Made by a program: the position numbers and the translations under genes. The notes below the pieces were generated by a model. That model did not search any database, was not told where the DNA came from, and saw only the letters and a list, made by a program, of their open reading frames with translations. From Phytohabitans sp036906915 (GTDB lineage Bacteria > Actinomycetota > Actinomycetes > Mycobacteriales > Micromonosporaceae), in assembly GCF_036906915.1 (NCBI RefSeq), contig NZ_JBAKHX010000037.1, positions 1 to 64,000 on the forward strand: a stretch of 64,000 nt of DNA. The letters are read 5' to 3'. Shown here one piece after another: positions 48,771 through 57,913 of the stretch (within the stretch, counting starts at the first letter, position 1; each line of letters opens with the position of its first letter).

Positions 48771-49645
48771 CACCCGGCCTCCGTACCCGCCAGGACCGCG
48801 CCAGCGAGCTCGGCGGCTTGTCCGGAGCGTAGCCTGCCGTCCGCGACGACGGTGACGATCCGGCGGTGGACGCGCCCACCGGCTGCCACGACCAGTGGTT
48901 GGTCCCAGGCCAGCGACGAGCCGACGCCGGCGTAGTCGCGGCTGCGCACGAACCACATATCGCCGCGGTGCGCTGACGCGACGGCCACGAAGACCAGGGT
49001 CCAGGGGTCGGTGCTGCTGCCGGTCAGCGCCAGCCACGGCGACCGCCGGCCGTGCAGGTGCCGCTCCCCCGTGCGGCTGGGGCCTAGGACGTGGATGCGC
49101 TGGTGGCCGCGGCGGGCCCGCCAGAAGAACCCGCCGTAGCCGGCGCCCGAGCGCCCGTTGGTGGCCGGGCTGGCGAACGTGAGCGGCCCGGCGGTCACGT
49201 TGGTGAGCGCGAACTCGAAGTCCAGTGCCCACGCCTGCGCGCCGACCGCCCGCGCGGCGATGCTGCGGCGCTCGCGCAGCAGGTCGTTGCCCTCCGGGCC
49301 GATCCAGCGCAGCTCATGGGTGAGGTCGCCGCTGGTGCGGTTGGTCCAATCGTGGTGCCGCTGGACGCCGTGGTTGGGCAGGTGCACCGAGCCGCGGCCG
49401 CGCACGAACGTGCGCCCGCCCCAGAAGTTCGCACCGTCCACGTCGGCGACAGCCACGCTGACGCCCAGGTGGTGCAGGTGGTCGTCGGGCATGAGCTCGG
49501 TGACCTCGGTGCCGCCCAGCGTCCGCACCGGGTGCAGGTAGGGGCGCGGCGAGACCTCCGCGGGCAGTTGCGGGCGCCAGACGTACTCGGCGACCGCACG
49601 CCCGTCGAGGCGCAGGCTCAGCGTGCCGGGCAGGGTACGGGTCAT
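48770..49645 (-). CDS. DUF6807/PmoA-family protein (first of a tandem pair)
   Basis: This 291-residue protein aligns with the next gene over its whole length: VSPRPYLHPVRTLGGT, NFWGGRTFVRG, SGAGYGGFFWRAR, MWFVRSRDYAGVGSSL. His-rich HLHHLG and HGVQRHHDW could bind metal or sugar. There is no signal peptide, so it is probably cytoplasmic. The ATG at 49645 overlaps the GH43 stop (ATGA). Retention of both copies within one coupled operon suggests that they act together or on different substituents. The function is unknown. Confidence 0.8.
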   Translation of the reverse strand: MTRTLPGTLSLRLDGRAVAEYVWRPQLPAEVSPRPYLHPVRTLGGTEVTELMPDDHLHHLGVSVAVADVDGANFWGGRTFVRGRGSVHLPNHGVQRHHDWTNRTSGDLTHELRWIGPEGNDLLRERRSIAARAVGAQAWALDFEFALTNVTAGPLTFASPATNGRSGAGYGGFFWRARRGHQRIHVLGPSRTGERHLHGRRSPWLALTGSSTDPWTLVFVAVASAHRGDMWFVRSRDYAGVGSSLAWDQPLVVAAGGRVHRRIVTVVADGRLRSGQAAELAGAVLAGTEAG

Positions 49646-51111
49646 GCGGTGACCCGCGGGTCCGAGAAGTCGGCCGTACCGCCGTCGCCCGTGGCGAAGA
49701 TGCCGAGGGTGGCGCCGACCCACCTCCCGCCCGTCGCGGGAAACGGCGGCCCCACCGGCTCGTCGCCGGCGCGGAACCGGCAGGTCCCGTCCGGGTGCAC
49801 GTCGACGCCGAGCGTGACCGGCGTGTCCACAGGGGTCGCCGGCGCGGCGTCCACTTCTGCTGCGCCCTCATCCGCCACCCGGTGCACCAGCCGGTCGCCG
49901 TCCACCGTGCGGACGACACCGATCCAGGCATAGGTGGCGCCGAGCACGGTGAACCCGGCCCGCGCGCCGGCTGAGGCGCCGGTCAGGCCCAGCGTGACGG
50001 TCGCGCGGAACCGGTCGGCGGGCAGCCGCCGGCCGAGCACGTTCGGCAGCGCGCGCAGGTCGTCGCCGCCCGGCACGCAGGCCATCCGAAACCCGCCGCC
50101 GGGCAGCGGCGTCGCCCACCCCAGCTCCGGGTTGGCCGACCACGTCCACTGTAGATCGGAGATCTCCGCGGTACGCGCGGTCCCTGGGCCGGCATCGGCG
50201 ACCGCGGGTTTCGCGTGACCTGGTACGGGTTTCCCGGCCGCGCCGATCTCTGGCCAACCCTCAGCACCCCATCGCATGGGTTGCAGGTGGACGATCCGCC
50301 CGAACGGGCCACGTTCCTGGAAGTGCAGGAACCAGTCCTCGCCCTTCGAGGTGGTCACCCACGCGCCCTGGTGCGGCCCGTTGACGTCGGTGTCGCCCTG
50401 TGCGAGCACGATCCGATCCTCGTACGGCCCGAACACGTGCCGGGACCGGAACACCGACTGCCACCCGGTGGCGACCCCGCCCGCGGGGGCGAAGATCCAG
50501 TACCAGCCGTCGCGCCTGTACCACTTGGGACCTTCGAGCGTGCGGTACCCCGGCAGGGCGTCGCCGTCGACGACGACCCGGCCCTCGTCGAGCAGCTCGG
50601 TGGCGTCGGGGCTCATGCGGTGGGCGGTGAGCTTGTTGTTGATGCCTGCGCGGCTCTTGGCCCAGCCGTGCACCAGATACGCGGAGCCGTCGTCGTCCCA
50701 CAGTGGACACGGGTCGATGAGGCCGCGCCCACCCTTGAGCAGCCAGGGCCGGCTCCACGGGCCGGCCGGGTCGGTGGCGGTCACCACGAAGATGCCCCGG
50801 TCGGGGTCGGGGTAGACGATCCAGAACAGCCCGTCGTGGTGCCGGAGGGCGGGCGCCCACACCCCGCAGCCCCACTGCGGCGTGCGGAACTCCTCCACCG
50901 GCTCCAGTCGCGGCAGCGCGTGGCCGATCACCGACCAGGTGACCAGGTCGCGGCTGTGCAGGACAGGCAGCCCGGGTACCCGATGGAAGCTGGACGCGGT
51001 CATGTAGAAGTCGTCGCCGACGCGGACCGCGTCGGGGTCGGACCAGTCGGCGTACAGGATCGGGTTGCGGTACGTGCCGTCACCGTTGTCCGCGATCCAC
51101 GGCGCTGCCAT
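49642..51111 (-). CDS. Glycoside hydrolase family 43, probable beta-xylosidase/arabinofuranosidase
   Basis: This 489-residue enzyme has a five-bladed propeller (about residues 10-300) with the catalytic base Asp in LYADWSDPDAV, the pKa-modulating Asp in GLIDPCPLWDDDG and the acid Glu in YRTLEGPKWYRR. A C-terminal beta-sandwich (about 330-489) resembles GH43 C2 domains. There is no signal peptide, so it should hydrolyse imported xylo- or arabinoxylo-oligosaccharides in the cytoplasm. It is one step after the Gfo/Idh gene and coupled to the first DUF6807 gene. The substrate split between xylosidase and arabinofuranosidase cannot be settled from sequence. Confidence 0.9.
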   Translation of the reverse strand: MAAPWIADNGDGTYRNPILYADWSDPDAVRVGDDFYMTASSFHRVPGLPVLHSRDLVTWSVIGHALPRLEPVEEFRTPQWGCGVWAPALRHHDGLFWIVYPDPDRGIFVVTATDPAGPWSRPWLLKGGRGLIDPCPLWDDDGSAYLVHGWAKSRAGINNKLTAHRMSPDATELLDEGRVVVDGDALPGYRTLEGPKWYRRDGWYWIFAPAGGVATGWQSVFRSRHVFGPYEDRIVLAQGDTDVNGPHQGAWVTTSKGEDWFLHFQERGPFGRIVHLQPMRWGAEGWPEIGAAGKPVPGHAKPAVADAGPGTARTAEISDLQWTWSANPELGWATPLPGGGFRMACVPGGDDLRALPNVLGRRLPADRFRATVTLGLTGASAGARAGFTVLGATYAWIGVVRTVDGDRLVHRVADEGAAEVDAAPATPVDTPVTLGVDVHPDGTCRFRAGDEPVGPPFPATGGRWVGATLGIFATGDGGTADFSDPRVTA

Positions 51112-51112
51112 C

Positions 51113-52477
51113 TCAAACCTCCCCCGTCGTCAGCGGCGGCAACCCGAGGTCCGCCACGTACACTGCCTGCCCGGTGCGCAGCGACTCGTTGCCCGCCACG
51201 CCGACCAGCACGCTGGCGGCACCGTCCACATAGCCTGCCTGCCGCCGCAACGGGTCACAGATGTCGGGCCCGCGAAACACGTCGTCGAGCAGCATCGCGT
51301 CGCCGCCGCCGTGGCTGCCGGTCCCGCTCGGAATCGGTACCTCCTCGGCCGGCTCCCAATGGCGTTGCAGCAGAAGGCGGGCGCCGCGCGGCCGCGGACC
51401 GCCGCCGTTGGGGTGTGCCACGGCGGCGCTGGGGTCGACCACGGCGGTGGCGGCGCCGATGGCGGCCCGGGCCGTGGCGGGGACGACGTGGCCGCGCTCG
51501 ACGACGTCGAGCTCGATGCGCCCGGCGGTGCCGTTGACCGCGACCCGGTACCCCTCCCAGGGGCTGTGCGCGTGCAGGGTGTACGCCATCGAGGCGCCCC
51601 GCCGGTAGCCGACGACGACGCTGAGGTTGTCTTCGATGGTGATACCGCCGGAGAACACGTCCCGGTCCCGGATGTACCCGTCCAGGTGCTCGCCCGCGTG
51701 GTACAGCTCGCGCAGCTTGTCGTCGGCGGTGATGTCCAGTCCGAACGGGTCGCCGGGGTCGGCGGCGTCGCGGCTGCGGTCCGGGCGCGCACCGAGCCCG
51801 CGTCGGCGGGCGTTGTCGTCGCCGTAGAAGCGCAGCCCGCCGCGCGCGAAGGCCACCTCGGGCAGGTCGGCGAGCCACCAGTTGACGAGGTCGAAGTGGT
51901 GGCTGGCCTTGTGCACCAGCAGCCCGCCGGATGTGGCCTTGTCGCGGTGCCAGCGGCGGAAGTAGTCGGCGCCGTGCACGGTGTCGAGGCACCATTCGAA
52001 CGCCACCGACGTGACCTCGCCGATCGTGCCGTCGGCGATGAGCCGCCGCACGAGCGTATTGCGCGGCGAGTACCGGTAGTTGAAGGTGACGGTGAGCCGC
52101 CCCGCGCCGGGTGCCGCGAGCGCGTCGCGGATCTGACGCAGCCCCGCGAGGTCGGTCGTCATGGGCTTCTCCACGACGACGTCGGCGCCGTGGCGCAGCG
52201 CCGCGCCGACGTACCCGGCGTGCGTGGCGTCCGGCGAGGTCACCACGACGACGTCCGGCCGCTCCCGCCCCAGCAGCGCGTCGAAGTCGCCGGCCGGGTA
52301 GTGCGGCACCCGCAGGTCGGGCCGGGCGTCGGCGACGACCCGGTCGTGGTATGCCATGCGCACCTCGTTGGTGTCGCAGAACGCCACCGGGTACCCGGCG
52401 CCGGCATGCGAGCCGAGCAGCGCGGCAAGGTACATCTGGACCCGCGAGCCGGTGCCGACGAACGCGTACCGCCTCAT
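51113..52477 (-). CDS. Gfo/Idh/MocA-family oxidoreductase
   Basis: This 454-residue NAD(P)-dependent sugar or polyol oxidoreductase has a Rossmann fold (FVGTGSRVQMYLAALLG), the invariant VVEKPMTTD motif and an alpha/beta C-terminal domain with GGLLVHKASHHFDLVNWWLADLP. It probably oxidises or isomerises a sugar derivative released by the hydrolases of the operon. The ATG at 52477 overlaps the permease stop (ATGA); the GH43 gene follows directly. The exact substrate is unknown. Confidence 0.88.
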   Translation of the reverse strand: MRRYAFVGTGSRVQMYLAALLGSHAGAGYPVAFCDTNEVRMAYHDRVVADARPDLRVPHYPAGDFDALLGRERPDVVVVTSPDATHAGYVGAALRHGADVVVEKPMTTDLAGLRQIRDALAAPGAGRLTVTFNYRYSPRNTLVRRLIADGTIGEVTSVAFEWCLDTVHGADYFRRWHRDKATSGGLLVHKASHHFDLVNWWLADLPEVAFARGGLRFYGDDNARRRGLGARPDRSRDAADPGDPFGLDITADDKLRELYHAGEHLDGYIRDRDVFSGGITIEDNLSVVVGYRRGASMAYTLHAHSPWEGYRVAVNGTAGRIELDVVERGHVVPATARAAIGAATAVVDPSAAVAHPNGGGPRPRGARLLLQRHWEPAEEVPIPSGTGSHGGGDAMLLDDVFRGPDICDPLRRQAGYVDGAASVLVGVAGNESLRTGQAVYVADLGLPPLTTGEV

Positions 52478-53301
52478 TTGAGCCCCGTCGTGGCGATGCC
52501 CTTGACCAGGTACTTCTGGCCGGCGATGAAGAACCCGATGACTGGCGCCAGGGACAGGAACGACATGGCGAACATCTGCCCCCACTGGGACTGCCCTTCC
52601 GAGTCGATGAACTGCCGCAGCGCCAGCGGCACCGTGTACAGCTCGGAGTCGGTCAGGTAGATGAGCGGGCCGAAAAACTCGTTCCACACCGAGATGAACG
52701 TGAAGATGGCGGTGGTGGCGAACGCCGGCAGGCACAGCGGCATGATGACGCTCCAGAACGTGCGGAACGGCCCGCAGCCGTCGATCCGGGCGGCGTCGTC
52801 GAGCTCGCGCGGCAGCGACCGCATGAACTGCACCATCAGGAAGATGTAGAACGCGTTGGTGGCGAGGAAGTTCGGCACCAGTAGTGGGTAGTACGTGTTG
52901 ATCCAGTCGAGCTTGGCGAAGACGATGTACTGCGGCACGAGCAGCACGTGACCGGGCAGCATCATGGTGCCGAGCATCAGGACGAAGAAGAGCTTGCGGC
53001 CCGTGAAGTTGAGCCGGGCGAACCCGTACGCGGCAAGCGAGCACGAGACCAGGTTGCCGATGATGCTCAGCACGACGATGACCAGCGAGTTGACCATGTA
53101 GACGGTGAACGGCTGCTCCAGCGCCGTCCAGCCGTCCGGGTAGTTGCTGAAGTCCCAGTTGGAGGGCCACAGCGATAGGTCGGTGAAGATGTCGCGGCTG
53201 GGCTTGAGCGAGCTGGAGACCATCCACAGCAGCGGGTACATCATGACCGCGCCGACGAAGCAGAGCACGACGTGGCGGGCGAACCGCTTCCTAGTTGTCA
53301 T
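52474..53301 (-). CDS. Sugar ABC transporter permease, MalG/YcjP type
   Basis: This 275-residue inner-membrane protein has six hydrophobic segments. The N-terminal helix (VVLCFVGAVMMYPLLWMVSS) and the EAA loop ELDDAARIDGCGPFRTFWSVIMPLCLP are diagnostic of CUT1-family second permeases. It forms the channel with the MalF-type partner. The operon has no ATPase gene, which is usual in actinobacteria where a shared MsiK-type ATPase serves many CUT1 systems. It overlaps the first permease by 11 bases. Confidence 0.92.
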   Translation of the reverse strand: MTTRKRFARHVVLCFVGAVMMYPLLWMVSSSLKPSRDIFTDLSLWPSNWDFSNYPDGWTALEQPFTVYMVNSLVIVVLSIIGNLVSCSLAAYGFARLNFTGRKLFFVLMLGTMMLPGHVLLVPQYIVFAKLDWINTYYPLLVPNFLATNAFYIFLMVQFMRSLPRELDDAARIDGCGPFRTFWSVIMPLCLPAFATTAIFTFISVWNEFFGPLIYLTDSELYTVPLALRQFIDSEGQSQWGQMFAMSFLSLAPVIGFFIAGQKYLVKGIATTGLK

Positions 53302-54238
53302 AGAACACCCAATACTTGGCGGCCAGGAAGTTCAGGGCGGTGAACGCCGCGATGATGACCAGCAGCATCCAGGCCATCGCCGACGCGTATCCCATGTGGA
53401 ACTGCGAGAAGCCCTGCTGGTACAGGTACAGGTTGTAGAACATCGTGGAGTCCGCCGGGCCGCCGGTGCCGCCGCTCATGATGAAGCCCTGCGTGAACGT
53501 CTGGAACGACGAGATCAGAGACTGGATGAGGTTGAAGAAGATGATGGGGCTCAGCAGCGGCAGCGTGATCGAGCGGAACTGCCGCCATCGCGAGGCCCCG
53601 TCGACGGCGGCGGCCTCGTAGTACATGGTGGGAATCTGGCGCAGCCCGGCCAGGAAGATGACCATCGGTGAGCCGAACGTCCAGACGTGCAGGATGATGA
53701 GCGTGGTGAGCGCGTAGTCCGGATCGGACGTCCACCCTGGACCTTCGATGCCCCACCAGCCCAGGAACGCGTTGACGATCCCGTTTAGGCCGAAGACGTA
53801 CCGCCACAGCAGCACGATGGCCACGCTGCCGCCCAGCAGCGACGGCAGGTAGAACACCGCCCGGTACACCGGCAGGCCCCTGATGCCCTGGTTCAGCACC
53901 ATCGCCACGCCCAGCGCCACGACAAGCGACAGCGGCACCGACACGAACGTGTAGATGAACGTGACCTTCAGCGACTGCCGCAACAGCGGGTCGTCGAGCA
54001 TCTCCCGGAAGTTGCCCAACCCGATCCACTGTGGATGGTTCAGCAGGTTGTAGTCGGTGAAGGCCAGGTAGAGCGAGGCGAAGAACGGGACGACCGTGAA
54101 GAGCATCCCGATGAACCAGGGCAACAGGAAGAGGTACCCGGCCCGGTCCTTGCGCTTCGTGACCCGCCGCCGCGGCGCTGCCGGGACGTCACGTGTGACG
54201 GACCCGGCCGGCGCGTGCGTTGTCGTGCCCGACGTCAC
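53291..54238 (-). CDS. Sugar ABC transporter permease, MalF/YcjO type
   Basis: This 315-residue inner-membrane protein has six membrane segments, a Pro/Arg-rich cytoplasmic start and AGYLFLLPWFIGMLFTVVPFF. The EAA loop appears as YYEAAAVDGASRWRQFRSITLPLLSP. It is the first CUT1 permease of the xylo-oligosaccharide system. Its ATG at 54238 overlaps the stop of the binding-protein gene. Confidence 0.92.
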   Translation of the reverse strand: MTSGTTTHAPAGSVTRDVPAAPRRRVTKRKDRAGYLFLLPWFIGMLFTVVPFFASLYLAFTDYNLLNHPQWIGLGNFREMLDDPLLRQSLKVTFIYTFVSVPLSLVVALGVAMVLNQGIRGLPVYRAVFYLPSLLGGSVAIVLLWRYVFGLNGIVNAFLGWWGIEGPGWTSDPDYALTTLIILHVWTFGSPMVIFLAGLRQIPTMYYEAAAVDGASRWRQFRSITLPLLSPIIFFNLIQSLISSFQTFTQGFIMSGGTGGPADSTMFYNLYLYQQGFSQFHMGYASAMAWMLLVIIAAFTALNFLAAKYWVFYDN

Positions 54239-55560
54239 TTGCCGAGCGCCTTCCGGCCCGCGTCCAGGAACGCCTTCGCGGCCTGCTGCGGGGTCTGGCG
54301 CTTGAACTCGACCTCGGTGGCGATTGTCGCGAGGCTGGACGCGATCTTGGAGGAGCCGGGCGGGTAGGTGTACGAGCGCGGCAGGCTCTCCTTCTGAAGG
54401 CCGGCCAGGTACTCGGTGGCGAGCTGGTCGTCCTCCTGCAGCCCGGGCTTGATCTCCTCGGCGACCGTGGAGTTCGGCGGCACCCCGCGGGTGGTGCCGG
54501 TGGCCTTCGACGCCTCAACGTCGTTGACCAGGAAGTTGAGCAGCTTGAGCGCCTCGTCGCGGTGCTTGGACGCGGACGCGATCGACCACAGGTGCGGGCA
54601 GTCGACGGACTGGCCGCGCCGCGCCCCCTGGGTCTCCCCCGGTATCCGCAGCAGCTCCAGGTTGCCGCCGGCCGCCGCGTTGTACGACAGGAAGTTGTTG
54701 GTGGGGATGATCTGCGACGCGATCGCGCCCTTGGCCAGATACGACTGCTCGGCGGAGGCGCCCACGTTCTCGATGAAGCCGGGCGGCGGGAACCCGCCAG
54801 CGGCGCGCATGTTGTTGATCATCTCGAACCAGGCCACCACGGTGGCCTCGCTGATGCCCAGCCCGCCCTCGGCGTTGTAGAAGTCCTCGCCGCGCTGCCG
54901 CGTGAACACGATGATGTTGGCCAGCGTGGCCGGCTCGAACGCGGTCCCGTACACCTTCTTTCCGCTGGCCTGGGTGACCTGCTTCGCGAACGCGGCCAGG
55001 TCGGCCCAGCTCCACGTGTTGCCGTCGGGGATGGTCACGCCGAACTTGTCGGTCAGCGTCTTGTTGACAACGAAGCCGATCGCGTTGAGGCCGGCCGGTA
55101 CGCCGTAGGTCTTGTCGCCGACCTCGGCGAGCGTCCGGGCGCTGTCGCTGAGGCCGCCCAGGTCGACGGCGCCGCCGTGCTGGCCGAGGTCGAGCAGCGC
55201 GCCGCGGTCGGCGTACTCGCGCAGGCTGTCCATGCGCATCGCCATGATGTCCGGCGGGTCGCCGGCGGCGAAGCGGGTGGCGAGCTTGTCCTTGTAGGGC
55301 CCGCTGTCCTGGTACTCGGTCTTGACGGTGATGCCGGGGTTCTTCGCCTGGAAGGCGGTCAGCGCGGCCTGGGTCTTCTCGGCACGCTTGGCGTCGCCCC
55401 ACCAGACCATGTTGAGCTGGACGGCGCCGCCCTCCGGCTCGTCGTCGCCACCGCCGAAGCCGCGGCCGCACGCGGACAGCCCGAGGCCGGCGAGACCGGC
55501 GAGCCCGGCCACACGGATGACATCTCTGCGGTTAACGGATCTTGGGAGTCTATCGACCAT
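54235..55560 (-). CDS. Extracellular sugar-binding lipoprotein of the CUT1 ABC system
   Basis: This 441-residue binding protein has a basic RRDVIRVAG stretch, then GLAGLGLSACG, a lipobox with the lipidated Cys near residue 31; the double Arg suggests Tat export. The SBP_bac_1 domain follows (VQLNMVWWGDAKRAEK, ... FAAGDPPDIMAMRMDSL). It should bind xylo-oligosaccharides produced by the secreted xylanases. It is the first gene of the operon and has its own promoter and palindrome. The ATG is at 55560. Confidence 0.92.
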   Translation of the reverse strand: MVDRLPRSVNRRDVIRVAGLAGLAGLGLSACGRGFGGGDDEPEGGAVQLNMVWWGDAKRAEKTQAALTAFQAKNPGITVKTEYQDSGPYKDKLATRFAAGDPPDIMAMRMDSLREYADRGALLDLGQHGGAVDLGGLSDSARTLAEVGDKTYGVPAGLNAIGFVVNKTLTDKFGVTIPDGNTWSWADLAAFAKQVTQASGKKVYGTAFEPATLANIIVFTRQRGEDFYNAEGGLGISEATVVAWFEMINNMRAAGGFPPPGFIENVGASAEQSYLAKGAIASQIIPTNNFLSYNAAAGGNLELLRIPGETQGARRGQSVDCPHLWSIASASKHRDEALKLLNFLVNDVEASKATGTTRGVPPNSTVAEEIKPGLQEDDQLATEYLAGLQKESLPRSYTYPPGSSKIASSLATIATEVEFKRQTPQQAAKAFLDAGRKALGK

Positions 55561-55632
55561 GGGGGATGCGATCCCTTCGGAGAAAAGTGCCCGCTGTCGA
55601 TGGGGGATTGGCGCCGGACACCGCTCCGCAGC

Positions 55633-55665
55633 AGGTTACGGCGGAGTTTCGGGTTACGTCAACCC
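55633..55665 (-). promoter_or_regulatory. Promoter of the xylo-oligosaccharide operon with overlapping palindrome
   Basis: On the minus strand TTGACG (55657-55662) and TAACCT (55633-55638) are spaced by 18 bases. The inverted repeat GGGTT-ACGTC-AACCC (55651-55665) covers the -35 hexamer, so a repressor bound there, such as the ROK protein at the operon end, would block transcription. The remaining 292-base gap to the kinase shows no gene. Confidence 0.5.
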
Positions 55666-55852
55666 ATGAAACAAACCCGGAGAGTGATTACCGAAAGCCA
55701 ATGGCCCTAATCTTTGCCGTCCCTACAGTGGTGCCCCAACACCCGGCCGCCGACGTGCCCGCGCTGCTGCGCACGTACGCCGGTCCCCAAGCCAGCATCG
55801 GCAACTAGGCCGTGCCGCCCGGCGGGTCTGCCACCGCCGGCCGGTGCCTCCG

Positions 55853-57721
55853 CTACCCGGTTATGGCCCGAACCTCCACATTGGTGAAGGCGACCTCGAA
55901 CGGCGGCTGGTGCTCGGTGAGCTCGGGGTAGATGCCCAGCACGATGCGGCCCTGCGCGAACGTGGCGTCCGTCAGCTCGCCGATGCGGTAGCCGTCGCGG
56001 TCGAGCGCGATCGACGAGCCCCGCACGGTGATGGCGATCCGGGTCTTCGTGTCGAGCGCGATCGGGGTGATGAACGGCATCGTGCGCAGCACCGTCACCT
56101 CCGCCGCGTCGTTGACGCCGTGGGTCGCCACGTAGAAGCCCTCCGGGCAGATCCGCGCGAGGTACCCGGCGTTCTGCGCGAAGCGGAACCACATGCCCGC
56201 GCAGCTGCCCTCGGTGAGCAGCCGCACGTCGACGGAGAAGATGAAGTCCGTGTACTGGTCCATGGGACCGCGGCACCGGTACGGGCCCTGCTTGCCGCGC
56301 GTGACGACGAGACCGCCGTCGTAACCGCACGTGGCGAGTTGCACCGGCTCGTCCCGGGTCGGCCACAGGCTCGGCTCGGTCAGCGGGTCCAGCAGGACGA
56401 CCTTGCTGGGCGGCGGGCTGACGACGGTCGGCGAGGCGGCCGGCGCGCTGGGTGCGGCGCTAGCCGTCGCTCCCGTCGCCGACGGGCTCGCACCGCCGGC
56501 CGATGGACCGCCGATCCGGCCCAGCGGAAGCACGCCGGTGGCCACACCGGCGACGGTCAGCGACGTGACGAGCACGGCGAGCGCCACCGCGAGCACGGCG
56601 ATCCGCCCGCTCCGGCCGCCGCGCGTGGGGGCGACGGGCGGTGCGGCCGGTGCCGGTTCGCAGAAGCCGATCGCCGCGAGGGCCGGCGTCTCGTCGCCGG
56701 CCGCGGGCGCGACCCTCGCGGCGGGCTCGGTCTCGCCGGCCGCGACATCCGCCAGGTACGCCGGCGCGGCCGCGGCAGTGAGGTGGCGCGACGCGTGCGG
56801 CTCGGTGGCCGCCTGCGCCTCTTCGGCGGCGACCCGCAGCGCGGGCTGCCGATCGAGCGCCGCCGCCAGCTCCGGCGAACGGTCGGACGTGGCGCCGAGC
56901 AGCAGGTCGAGCAGCTCCCGGGCGGTGGGCCGCTCTGTGGGCGTCTTGGAAAGGGCGCGCTCGACCAGGTCGCGGATCGGCGGCACCAGGCCGGTCAGGT
57001 TGGGCGGCTGGGTCAGGATGCGGGCCGCGATCACGGGCGGCGAGTCGGCGGCGAACGGGGTGCGGCCGGTGCCGGCGTACGCGACGACCGCGCCCCACGC
57101 GAAGACGTCCGCCGCCTGCGTGATCTCCGTGCCGGCGTCGGGGCCGAACCGCTCCGGAGCCATGTACGCCACGGTGCCGAGCATCTGGTTGGTGTCGGTG
57201 TGCCGGCTGGTGGGCTCGACGGCGCGCGCGATGCCGAAGTCGATGACCTTCGGGCTGCCCGGCGCCAGCAACACGTTGCTGGGCTTGAGATCGCGGTGGA
57301 TGACGCCCGCGCCGTGGATCGCGGTCAGCGCGGTCGCCACCCCGATCGCGAAGCTGTGCAGGTTGGCCGGGCTGAGCGGGCCGCGCTCCTCGACGACGGT
57401 CGACAGGTTGGGCGCGTCGACGTACTCCACGACGAGGTAGGGCCGCTCGTGGTCCGGGTCGGCGTCGAGCACCTCGGCGGTGCAGAACGGCGGCACCTGC
57501 CGGGCCCGGTTGACCTCGCTGCGGAAGCGCCGCCGGAACTCGTCGTCGAGCACGTCGGCGCGTACCACCTTGAGCGCGACGAGCTTGCCGTCCGCCGCGC
57601 GCGCGAGGTACACGGTGCCCATGCCGCCCTCGCCGAGCCGCCCCAGCAGTTCGTAGCGCCCCAGCCGCTCAGGGTCGCTCGGACGCAACGGCGCCGTCCG
57701 GGACCCAGGCTCGCCCGTCAT
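55853..57721 (-). CDS. Membrane serine/threonine protein kinase with extracellular lectin-like domain
   Basis: This 622-residue PknB-like kinase has a complete catalytic domain (about 23-275): glycine loop GEGGMGTVYLA, Lys51, catalytic HRD 142-144 with KPSN, DFG 161-163 and the APE motif in AYMAPERF. A proline/alanine-rich region (about 280-370) and one transmembrane helix (about 372-396) follow. The extracellular part ends in a beta-sandwich (about 440-622) with FIFSVDVRLLTEGSCAGMWFRFAQ, as in concanavalin-like sensor domains. It likely phosphorylates cytoplasmic targets in response to an external signal. The neighbouring sugar operon may be coincidental. Confidence 0.9.
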   Translation of the reverse strand: MTGEPGSRTAPLRPSDPERLGRYELLGRLGEGGMGTVYLARAADGKLVALKVVRADVLDDEFRRRFRSEVNRARQVPPFCTAEVLDADPDHERPYLVVEYVDAPNLSTVVEERGPLSPANLHSFAIGVATALTAIHGAGVIHRDLKPSNVLLAPGSPKVIDFGIARAVEPTSRHTDTNQMLGTVAYMAPERFGPDAGTEITQAADVFAWGAVVAYAGTGRTPFAADSPPVIAARILTQPPNLTGLVPPIRDLVERALSKTPTERPTARELLDLLLGATSDRSPELAAALDRQPALRVAAEEAQAATEPHASRHLTAAAAPAYLADVAAGETEPAARVAPAAGDETPALAAIGFCEPAPAAPPVAPTRGGRSGRIAVLAVALAVLVTSLTVAGVATGVLPLGRIGGPSAGGASPSATGATASAAPSAPAASPTVVSPPPSKVVLLDPLTEPSLWPTRDEPVQLATCGYDGGLVVTRGKQGPYRCRGPMDQYTDFIFSVDVRLLTEGSCAGMWFRFAQNAGYLARICPEGFYVATHGVNDAAEVTVLRTMPFITPIALDTKTRIAITVRGSSIALDRDGYRIGELTDATFAQGRIVLGIYPELTEHQPPFEVAFTNVEVRAITG

Positions 57722-57913
57722 CGAAGGTCACCCCGCTCGTGCGCGACCCCGGCGGGGCCGCCTCCCCGTCACACTCCGCGACAGCATGCCACCCCACCCG
57801 CCACTCGCGACAGTCCCCTAGTTCGTCCGGTTTTATCCACCAGTTTGTAAGGACGTCTTTCCAAAGTCCACGCAGCTCCGCTAATGTCTCGTGCCCGGAG
57901 ATGGGAGAACAAC

